A DNA stretch of 35,667 bases. It comes from Myxococcales bacterium (GTDB lineage Bacteria; Myxococcota; Myxococcia; Myxococcales; Myxococcaceae). The notes beneath the pieces are model-generated. The model searched no databases and was not told where the DNA came from. It worked only from the letters and a program-made list of their open reading frames with translations. The DNA lies in the NCBI GenBank assembly GCA_003153055.1, contig PMBV01000113.1, forward strand, positions 1 through 35,667, given 5' to 3'. Every line of letters begins with the position of its first letter. Position 1 is the stretch's first letter. The position numbers and the translations under genes are program-made. Shown here one piece after another: positions 15,456 through 21,648 of this stretch.

Positions 15456-15509
15456 GCGACAACTTGGTTGTCGCGAATTCGCGTCTGATCGCGACAACCT
15501 GGTTGTCGC
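15456..15509. repeat. Double palindrome, right end of element A
   Basis: GCGACAACTTGGTTGTCGC at 15456-15474, 16-base spacer ending TGATC, then GCGACAACCTGGTTGTCGC at 15491-15509. Same orientation as the copy at 34823-34876. Confidence 0.75.
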
Positions 15510-15582
15510 TTCGCTCTCCGGTCGGACCCCAAGCGCCTACGGCCGCTCGGGCATGGCCTCGGTCCGTGAGCTCCTCGTCCGT

Positions 15583-16056
15583 TCAGTGTTGCTCGAGCGC
15601 CGCTGCCCCGTCGACTCCTGGGCCGCCCTCACCCTCGCCCGCGAACAGCGACGCCGCCGAAGGGGTGACCTTCCGTGGGCGACCGCGCTTCCTCGGAGCT
15701 GCCTCGCCGTCGACCGGAGCCGCCGCCACGTCGACCCGCGGCACCCTCCGGCTCCTCGGCAGCACGATGGCCTCCACCCGCATGGCCAGCGCCGGGTCAT
15801 TCTCGGCGTACACCTTCACGTACGCGTGCGCTCGCTGGGCTTTTCGGAGCAGCGCCTCCTGCTCCTCTTCCAGCGCCGCCCGAGCCTTGAAGAGCACGGC
15901 TTCGACCTCCTTGAGCGCCTCGTTCCGCTCCTCCACTCGGGCCGCGGCCTCTCTGAGCGCGCTCGCGTCGAGGTCCGGGAACTTCAGCGCCGGCTCCTCG
16001 GAGAACAGCTCGATCAACTTCGTCACCTCGGGGGCGATGGGATCTGAATCGGTCAT
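15583..16056 (-). CDS. Coiled-coil protein with AT-hook motif
   Basis: 157 residues. The middle (about 30-80) is a charged coiled coil (ALREAAARVEERNEALKEVE, ALEEEQEALLRKAQRAHAYV). Near the C-terminus is PRKRGRPRKV (121-130), a classical AT-hook core (RGRP) that binds the minor groove of AT-rich DNA. It is therefore likely a small nucleoid- or DNA-associated protein. It lies 46 bp after the methyltransferase gene on the same strand. There is no clear ribosome-binding site; instead an inverted repeat sits one base before the ATG. Family not recognised beyond these features. Confidence 0.7.
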   Translation of the reverse strand: MTDSDPIAPEVTKLIELFSEEPALKFPDLDASALREAAARVEERNEALKEVEAVLFKARAALEEEQEALLRKAQRAHAYVKVYAENDPALAMRVEAIVLPRSRRVPRVDVAAAPVDGEAAPRKRGRPRKVTPSAASLFAGEGEGGPGVDGAAALEQH

Positions 16057-16057
16057 G

Positions 16058-16075
16058 ACTGAAACTTTGTTCAGT
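16058..16075. promoter_or_regulatory. Inverted repeat abutting the start of the AT-hook gene
   Basis: ACTGAA (16058-16063) and TTCAGT (16070-16075) are perfect 6-bp arms with a 6-base gap, ending one base before the minus-strand ATG at 16056. It could be an operator or a hairpin that limits translation. Confidence 0.4.
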
Positions 16076-16102
16076 TATGGGCTCGACGCAAGAAAAACGA
16101 GC

Positions 16103-16750
16103 TCACCGCGGTGGGAGGACCAACGTCTCCGCGCGCCGGGCCCGCTTGGGAGAGAGCTCCACGCCGACGGCATCGAGGCCCCGCCGGTTGGCCACGGCCA
16201 GCATGGTCCCCACGCCGCAGAACGGGTCGATGACGGTTCGGCACCCGGTGAACGAGAGGAGGAAGGAGGCCACCGCTTCACACGCCTCCACCCCCATCGC
16301 TCGAGCCCAGGGCATCTCGCCCAACCGCGGAATGACGTCGGGCGTCGCCTGGCCTTTCTCCAGCGTGAGGCCGCGGCTGAAGCAGAGGAGGTGCGCGTAG
16401 GCAGGCCGCCCGAACGTCGTGATTCCAGCCGGCGCGCGACAGACGACCTTGTGCCACAGGCAGTGGCTCCCGGCTGCCTCGGCTCCCAGCGCCACCAGGA
16501 AGGCCTTGTCGACCCAGCGGCCCTCGAGCTTCACGTCGGTCTGGAAGAACACCGAGACGCCCTGGTCCGCCGTCTTCCGGCAGATGAGCGCCGCCGTGTC
16601 GATGAACCACCGCCGCCACCCCTCGAAGCCCAGCGCTGGCACTTCGGAGCTGTCAGGCAGCGACGTGACGAAAGCAGTCGCGGCGTCGAAGACCGGCTGG
16701 GCCTCGAGCCAGGCGATGGCCTCGGTGGTGTGCACGACACGAGTGGGCAT
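16103..16750 (-). CDS. SAM-dependent methyltransferase, DNA/RNA methylase-like
   Basis: 215 residues. The SAM-binding signature DPFCGVGTMLAVANRRGLDA followed by VGVELSP lies at about 173-200, close to the C-terminus, as in N4/N6 DNA methylases and TRM11-type RNA methylases (DPFCGTGT). The usual upstream catalytic motif (DPPY or NPPY) is not visible; the first half has no named domain. The substrate is therefore uncertain: tRNA, DNA or a small molecule. The start at 16750 has no good ribosome-binding site. It is immediately upstream of the AT-hook gene and probably co-transcribed with it. Confidence 0.65.
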   Translation of the reverse strand: MPTRVVHTTEAIAWLEAQPVFDAATAFVTSLPDSSEVPALGFEGWRRWFIDTAALICRKTADQGVSVFFQTDVKLEGRWVDKAFLVALGAEAAGSHCLWHKVVCRAPAGITTFGRPAYAHLLCFSRGLTLEKGQATPDVIPRLGEMPWARAMGVEACEAVASFLLSFTGCRTVIDPFCGVGTMLAVANRRGLDAVGVELSPKRARRAETLVLPPR

Positions 16751-16774
16751 CGACGCGGGGCTACCACGAATGCC

Positions 16775-17593
16775 TCAGTACCCGGTGCGCGCGATGGCCT
16801 TGAAGGTGCTGTCGGCGGTGCGGAGATCATGCACGATGCCCGCCACGCAGCCCTTCGCCTCGTACGCCCACATCGAGCCCCAGCCGTCGCCCGACTCGTA
16901 GAGGAAGATGTGGCCCGCACCGTTGGTGTTGTAGACCAACGCATCGCCGGCCTTGAGCGCGCTCCGGCTCACCGTCGACCACTGTGAGTTGGTGCCGACG
17001 AAGGTCGCCGTGCTGTAGGGGTGCGAGTCCACCCGAGGGTCGCTGTTCGTCGACGGCACCTGCCAGATTTTCCCCACGTAGCCCGAGCAATCGGCGCCCG
17101 AGCTCCCGCCGTGGGTGCAGTTGGGACAATCGCCGGTACAGGTCCCCGCGCCCGTGTCGCTCAGCCCCCACGGCGTCCACTTCCCATGGCCCCACCAGTA
17201 CGAGTAGCCCACGCCGCTCTTGGCTCGCTCGACCGCCGCCGCCCGGGCCACCGTCAGCCCGCCGCTCGGCGCGCTGGCGACCAGGTAGCTCCCCGAGGCC
17301 CAGCCCACCAAGGCGTTGTATTTCACGTTGTAGAAGCCATTGGACGGTGTCGCGTCGACCACCGTCACCTCCGCGCCCAATGGCATGACCGTGCGGATGG
17401 AGTACGTGGTGCCTGGCCCGGTTCGCAGGTTCAGGTTGCCGGTCGTCGTCAAGGTCGAGCCGAGGAGCTGTGCGCCAGAGAGGCTCGACGAGACGGCGCT
17501 CTGCTCGTCGGCGCTGACCAGCACCGCATCGCTGGGCGCCGGAGTCACTCCGCAGCCAGCCATCATCAAACCCGTCACCAGCAGTCGCATCAT
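16775..17593 (-). CDS. Lipoprotein with SH3b and NlpC/P60-like peptidase domains
   Basis: 272 residues. Lipoprotein signal with Cys14 (MMRLLVTGLMMAGC). An SH3b wall-binding domain spans about 46-105 (GNLNLRTGPGTTYSIRTVMP, then NALVGWASGSYLV). A cysteine peptidase domain spans about 115-272: nucleophile Cys169 in SSGADCSGYVGKIW and His228 in GAGHIFLYE, the NlpC/P60-CHAP arrangement. An insertion with CTGDCPNCTHGG (152-163) lies before the nucleophile and could be a metal or disulfide site. Expected to cleave peptidoglycan stem peptides from the outer or inner membrane surface. ATG 17593 has GGAGG six bases upstream. Divergent from the 17771 gene. Confidence 0.8.
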   Translation of the reverse strand: MMRLLVTGLMMAGCGVTPAPSDAVLVSADEQSAVSSSLSGAQLLGSTLTTTGNLNLRTGPGTTYSIRTVMPLGAEVTVVDATPSNGFYNVKYNALVGWASGSYLVASAPSGGLTVARAAAVERAKSGVGYSYWWGHGKWTPWGLSDTGAGTCTGDCPNCTHGGSSGADCSGYVGKIWQVPSTNSDPRVDSHPYSTATFVGTNSQWSTVSRSALKAGDALVYNTNGAGHIFLYESGDGWGSMWAYEAKGCVAGIVHDLRTADSTFKAIARTGY

Positions 17594-17770
17594 GTCGAGC
17601 CTCCCCCTCCGTCAGGTGCAAGCCAAGACAGTGCCAGTCTGGTGCTCCCTGGGTGAGTGTTCATCTCGTTTACATAGAAGTGTCCTCGAGCGAGACACGT
17701 GCGACCCCAGTGTGCCGGTGTCTGTATTTGGCGAAGCGCGGTTCAGTCGCTGGGCTACGCTCGGGGTTCG

Positions 17771-18859
17771 ATGCGACCTCGGCAGGTGGTCCTGGCGTCT
17801 TTGGTGATCGGCGCGGTGGCTGTATCCTGGTGGCTCCTGAGGCCCGAGGGCCGCGCGGGCCCGGCCACGAGCCGACGCCCGGAGCCTCCGGTCGGCACGG
17901 AGCCGCCCCCCTCACGGAGCACGGCTCGCGCCTCCCTCGTCGATGCGGGGCGAGCCACCGCGCTCCCTCCAGGTGCGCCCCAGGTCATCGCCTCCTTCGG
18001 CTGGGGCAGGGGGCCGGGACAGCTGGGGCGACGGGCACCCTCGGAAGGGAACCCCGAGGCGCCGATGAGCCTCACCGCCGACGTCGCAGGCACTCTCGTC
18101 ATCGTCGACCAGGTGAATGGGAGGCTCCTCAAGGTGGAGCGCTCAGGCAAGCCAGCGGGCGAAGTCCCCTTGCCGGTGCAGTCGGCGCAAGACGTCGCGG
18201 TGGCGAAAGACGGCACGGTGGCGGTGATGGATCGGCTGGTCGACAAGGCCATCGGGCTCATTGGGCCCGACGGCCGCCCGCGAGGTGAGCTCAAGCTCGC
18301 CGGGAAAGGGTTCGCAGAGCCCGGAGGCGCCACTGGCGTCTTCGTCGACGGAGCCGACGTCTACGCCGAGCGGGAGCACGGTGACCTGGTCAAGCTTGGC
18401 ACCACCAACGGCGTCGCCGACGCCCAGCGCCCCGAGGTACCGGGCCGGCCCTCCCGCGACGGCCACGGCTGGTTGACCGCGTCGCTCGGAGATCGCCAGG
18501 AGGGCACGGTGTTGCTCACGTTCATCGATCGCCCCGGCCTGGCCCACCGCTTCACCCGGGCGGTCCCTTTCGGCGCACCGCTGGTAGCCTTGAACCTCCT
18601 CGACAGTGACGAGCGCGGCGTCATCTACCTCGGGGCGCTGGTCGAGCTCGCTGGTTCGACGCCCGAGGCACCCCGGTTTGGCATCGAGCTCGCCTGCGTC
18701 GATGCGCTCGACGGGCACCTCCTCGGCCGCGCTCGCACCGACGCCAACACCGTGCCCGGAGAGACGTTCCGTGAGCTGGTGGTGCTCGACGAGGGCGGAG
18801 TGGTCTTCCTCCGGCGCACCGAGCAAGGTGCGGGGCTGGAGCGCTTGACCTGCCACTGA
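17771..18859 (+). CDS. Membrane-anchored beta-propeller-like (NHL-type) protein
   Basis: 362 residues. An N-terminal uncleaved or cleaved membrane segment (VVLASLVIGAVAVSWWLL, about 5-22) is followed by a Pro/Arg-rich linker, then repeated short beta motifs in NHL/SMP-30 style: GTLVIVDQVNGRLLKVERSG, QDVAVAKDGTVAVMDRLVDK, GATGVFVDGADVYAERE. That suggests a beta-propeller outside the cytoplasm. I chose ATG 17771 over 17699 because the extra residues are not signal-like. No catalytic residues are evident. The amidohydrolase gene follows 34 bp later on the same strand, so the two may be an operon. Confidence 0.7.
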   Translation: MRPRQVVLASLVIGAVAVSWWLLRPEGRAGPATSRRPEPPVGTEPPPSRSTARASLVDAGRATALPPGAPQVIASFGWGRGPGQLGRRAPSEGNPEAPMSLTADVAGTLVIVDQVNGRLLKVERSGKPAGEVPLPVQSAQDVAVAKDGTVAVMDRLVDKAIGLIGPDGRPRGELKLAGKGFAEPGGATGVFVDGADVYAEREHGDLVKLGTTNGVADAQRPEVPGRPSRDGHGWLTASLGDRQEGTVLLTFIDRPGLAHRFTRAVPFGAPLVALNLLDSDERGVIYLGALVELAGSTPEAPRFGIELACVDALDGHLLGRARTDANTVPGETFRELVVLDEGGVVFLRRTEQGAGLERLTCH

Positions 18860-18893
18860 ACGCCGCATCGAATCGCCTCACTGGAGCGCTCGT

Positions 18894-19967
18894 ATGATGG
18901 GTCGCGTCCTCTTCATCGCAGCCATGACGGTCCTCGGAGGCTGCACGTGCGCCGACCGTGCCCGCCTCCGGAAGATCGACGTGCACACGCACGCGTCGCC
19001 GGCCGCCGTGCCCCACCTGCTGCGGTTGATGAACCAATGGGGCATCGCCACCTCGGTGAACCTCTCGGGCGGTTGGCCGGGAGAGGGCCTCGAGGCCTCG
19101 CTCTTGGCGGCCGGGCAGACCCACGGGCGGGTCATCGTCTTCGCCACGCCGCCGCTCCACCGCGCGAGCCGGGGAGCCGATTGGGCCGCGAGCCTCCCCG
19201 AGGAGCTGGAGCGCGCGCACCAGCTCGGGGCTCGAGGCGTCAAGATCTTCAAGGCCCTGGGCCTGTCGGCGCGCGGCCCCGATGGAACCCTGCTCGCCGT
19301 CGACGACCCAGCGCTCGACGCCCTATTCGAGAAGGCCGGCACCCTCGGCATGCCCGTGTCGATTCACACCGGAGACCCGGTCGCCTTCTGGCAGCCGGTA
19401 CGGGAGGAGAACGAGCGCTTCGACGAGCTCATGGCCCACCCCGGCTGGAGCTACGCCGGCCGCCCGGTGCCTTCGTGGGAGGCGCTGTTCGAGCGCTACG
19501 AGCGGGTCATCGCGCGGCACCCGCGCACGACCTTCATTGGCGTCCACTTCGGCAACGCCCCCGAAGACCCAGCCCGGGTCGCGGCGATGCTCGATCGGTA
19601 CCCCAACTTGTACGTCGACACCGCCGCCCGCGTTCCTGAGCTCGGGCGCCGAGCCGCGGACGTGCGCGCGCTGTTCCTCACACACCAGGATCGCATCCTC
19701 TTCGGCACTGACCTGGGCGTCGGCGTGGGCGAGCTCGACCTCATGCTGGGCTCGACCGGCGCGACTCCCCCCACGCTCGATGACGTCGGCCGCTTCTTCA
19801 CCTCCACCTGGCGCTTCTTCGAGACGCGAGATCGCGCCTTTCCCCACCCGACGCCCATTCAGGGCCGGTGGTCCATCGACGGGCTCGATCTCCCCAGGGA
19901 GGTCCTCGAGAAGGTCTACTCGGGCAACGCCGCCCGCCTCCTCGGTCTCGATCGACCAGGGCAATGA
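18894..19967 (+). CDS. Amidohydrolase-family lipoprotein
   Basis: 357 residues starting ATGATG at 18894 with GGAG upstream. Lipobox LGGC (Cys17) predicts membrane anchoring outside the cytoplasm, rare for this fold. Metal-site motifs of the amidohydrolase_2 type are visible: DVHTHA (His31, His33), VSIHTGDP (about 163), FIGVHFGNA (about 216) and LFGTDLGVG near 275. A TIM-barrel metal-dependent hydrolase or decarboxylase is expected; the substrate is unknown. It follows the beta-propeller gene. The end of the gene is 76 bp from the next start, within which a palindromic operator and promoter lie. Confidence 0.8.
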   Translation: MMGRVLFIAAMTVLGGCTCADRARLRKIDVHTHASPAAVPHLLRLMNQWGIATSVNLSGGWPGEGLEASLLAAGQTHGRVIVFATPPLHRASRGADWAASLPEELERAHQLGARGVKIFKALGLSARGPDGTLLAVDDPALDALFEKAGTLGMPVSIHTGDPVAFWQPVREENERFDELMAHPGWSYAGRPVPSWEALFERYERVIARHPRTTFIGVHFGNAPEDPARVAAMLDRYPNLYVDTAARVPELGRRAADVRALFLTHQDRILFGTDLGVGVGELDLMLGSTGATPPTLDDVGRFFTSTWRFFETRDRAFPHPTPIQGRWSIDGLDLPREVLEKVYSGNAARLLGLDRPGQ

Positions 19968-19984
19968 GCTGAATTCACGGCCGG

Positions 19985-20043
19985 GCATCCGTTAAAGTCA
20001 GCATGATCTTGAGAGACGGAATCGCATCCGTTATAGTGGATGC
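19985..20043 (+). promoter_or_regulatory. Promoter and repeated operator for the DUF4395-thioredoxin gene
   Basis: TTGAGA (20009-20014) and TATAGT (20032-20037) are 17 bases apart, a good sigma70-type promoter; the start of transcription would be at about 20044, the ATG. GCATCC (20024-20029) and GGATGC (20038-20043) form a perfect 6-bp inverted repeat around the -10 box. The word GCATCCGTTA plus AGT occurs twice (from 19985 and 20024, with one A/T difference), 39 bp apart. Two-site repressor binding is plausible. Confidence 0.5.
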
Positions 20044-20769
20044 ATGACGTCCCTCGCCGCTCCCAGCTTCTCTCGAAAGGCCGATCCATACCGCGATCTG
20101 CTCGTCATCGATCGCAACGCGCCTCGCTTCAACCAGACGGTCGTGGCGCTGTTGAGCGTGCTCGCCGTGCTCACGGGGGCCTGGCCGTTGCTGGCGGTGC
20201 TCGGCGCGCAGCTGGCGGTGTCGGTCCTCTTCGGGCGTCGGTACTGCCTCCCCTGCGTGTTCTACTTCGAGGTGGTGCAGCCCCGGCTGGGGGAGGGTGA
20301 GCTCGAGGACTCCCGCGCGCCCCGCTTCGCCAACATCATCGGCGCCGTCTTTCTCTTGAGCGCGTCGGTTCTGTGGCTCGCGGGGTTCCCCACCATCGGT
20401 CGAGTCTTGGGCGGCATCGTGGGCGCCCTGGCTGGGCTGGCCGCGACGACTGGGCTCTGCGTGGGGTGCGAGGTGTACCGGGTGCTGGCCCGGCTGCGAG
20501 GCATCAAGGGTGGAGCCCTCGAGCGAGTGGACCTGCTCGAAATCGGCGCCGACGCTCCCCAGCGCGAGCTCGTCGTGCTGTTCACCCACCCGTTGTGCAG
20601 CGACTGCCAAACAGTCGGCCCCCGCCTCGCACGGGAAGGGCAGCGGGTGCTCGAGGTCGATGTCTCCAAGCGGAAAGACCTCGCCCGCAAGTACGGCGTC
20701 ACCGTGGTGCCCTTCGCGGTGGCTGTCGGTGCCGACGGCAGAGTGCTCCGCCACGTGCACGAGCGCTGA
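20044..20769 (+). CDS. DUF4395 membrane protein fused to a thioredoxin-like domain
   Basis: 241 residues. Residues 22-150 match DUF4395: IDRNAPRFNQTVVALLSVLA, membrane helices, then RYCLPCVFYF (Cys68, Cys71) and TGLCVGCEVY (Cys139, Cys142). Residues ~160-241 form a thioredoxin-like domain with CSDC (185-188) in LFTHPLCSDCQTVGP and a cis-Pro segment VTVVPFAV. The DUF4395 and thioredoxin genes are usually separate; here they are one chain with three CxxC pairs, consistent with a transmembrane thiol relay or redox sensor. The mRNA is probably leaderless: the promoter puts transcription start at the ATG and there is no ribosome-binding site. Confidence 0.8.
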   Translation: MTSLAAPSFSRKADPYRDLLVIDRNAPRFNQTVVALLSVLAVLTGAWPLLAVLGAQLAVSVLFGRRYCLPCVFYFEVVQPRLGEGELEDSRAPRFANIIGAVFLLSASVLWLAGFPTIGRVLGGIVGALAGLAATTGLCVGCEVYRVLARLRGIKGGALERVDLLEIGADAPQRELVVLFTHPLCSDCQTVGPRLAREGQRVLEVDVSKRKDLARKYGVTVVPFAVAVGADGRVLRHVHER

Positions 20770-20923
20770 GCCACGACCAATCGGCCAGGGGAGCAGCAAG
20801 GCGCCGCCTCATTCGTGGCCTTTGAGGTTTTCTGAGGGTCCCGTGCTCCAGAAATGCTAGGTGCCCGAGGTGGCATTGCATTCGCCACCGCGGCGCTTGG
20901 AACCCCAACACGGAGTACACGAC

Positions 20924-21520
20924 ATGAGGAAGATCCTTCTGACGACGTTGGCTGTGACCTCGACCCTGATGATGGGCTGCGGCGGCTCGGCGAAGATCGC
21001 TGGAAAAGATGGCGCAGCGCAGGCCGTGCACGCGTTGACCACCCCCTCCCAGACCGGCGCGAACCGAGCAACCACGGTCCTCGATCTGACCGACGCCTCC
21101 GCGACCTGTCCCAAGGGTGGCACCGCGAAGCTCTCGGGCTTCAACAACCAGATCGACATCTCTGGCAGCGGCGCCTCCGCTACCTTGACCTTCACGATGG
21201 TTCTCACCAACTGCGGCTTGGCCACCAGCGACCAGGGTGACGCGCTCTACAACGGCACCGTGACGGTGGCTCAGAAGGTCATCACCAACGCCTCGGGAGT
21301 GCAGGTGGCGCAAGCCTTCAAGGGGAACCTGACCATCGGAGGCGCCTTCAACGACTCCCTCGATGTTGACGTGACCGAGTCGGTGAACGTGCTCGATATG
21401 GGCAAGACCGGCTCGGTGTCGGTGGTGCTCAAGGGCAGCGTCAAGACCTCGTCGAGCACTTACACCTACGACGAGTCGGTCAACGTTCTCGCCGGGTCCA
21501 TCAGCATCAGCTCCAAGTAG
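20924..21520 (+). CDS. Small secreted lipoprotein, hypothetical
   Basis: 198 residues from ATG 20924 (GGAG about 9 bases upstream). Lipoprotein signal MRKILLTTLAVTSTLMMGC with Cys19. The mature part is Ser/Thr/Gly-rich and strongly beta (SGSGASATLTFTMVLTNC, NGTVTVAQKVIT, GSVSVVLKGSVK), with a Cys pair that may form a disulfide. No catalytic motif and no family recognised. A 6-bp inverted repeat (GGTGGC/GCCACC, 20869-20889) lies upstream and could be regulatory. It is separated from both neighbours and probably transcribed alone. Confidence 0.75.
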   Translation: MRKILLTTLAVTSTLMMGCGGSAKIAGKDGAAQAVHALTTPSQTGANRATTVLDLTDASATCPKGGTAKLSGFNNQIDISGSGASATLTFTMVLTNCGLATSDQGDALYNGTVTVAQKVITNASGVQVAQAFKGNLTIGGAFNDSLDVDVTESVNVLDMGKTGSVSVVLKGSVKTSSSTYTYDESVNVLAGSISISSK

Positions 21521-21550
21521 GGACTGACCAGCCTTGTCAATGGCGTGGGC

Positions 21551-21572
21551 CCCGGATTCGCTGAATTCCGGG
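21551..21572 (+). terminator. Hairpin after the small lipoprotein gene
   Basis: CCCGGATTC and GAATTCCGGG pair with one bulged base around a short loop about 30 bp after the stop codon. There is no T-run after it, so it may act as a Rho-dependent end or an mRNA 3-prime stabiliser. Confidence 0.4.
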
Positions 21573-21648
21573 TGCCAAGCCTAAATTCGGCGAGACTAAG
21601 ACTTGATGGGTAGTTGGTAGGAACATCTTTCTAGAGTACAAGGGCTGG

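Larger units (their letters stand above)
14916..15509. mobile_element. Repeat element A: non-coding, bounded by inverted double palindromes
   Basis: A 594-bp unit with no credible ORF. Each end has two 19-bp palindromes related to GCGACAACTTGGTTGTCGC, 15-16 bases apart, and the two ends are in inverted orientation: the spacer at the left (GATCAGGGGATTTTA) is close to the reverse complement of the right-hand spacers. Just inside both ends is a purine tract with a run of As (AGGAAAAAGGG at left; GAAAAAGAGAGGGG read inward from the right). It also contains an ~88-bp module (15063-15150) and a 36-bp hairpin (15260-15295) that recur near 34.4-35.1 kb. Looks like a MITE- or BIME-like dispersed element. 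No transposase or clear target duplication was seen. Confidence 0.55.

Noticed and set aside
15456..15509. Rho-independent terminator
   Set aside because: The GACAAC palindromes fold well but have no T-run after them on either strand, and occur as spaced pairs in intergenic repeats.
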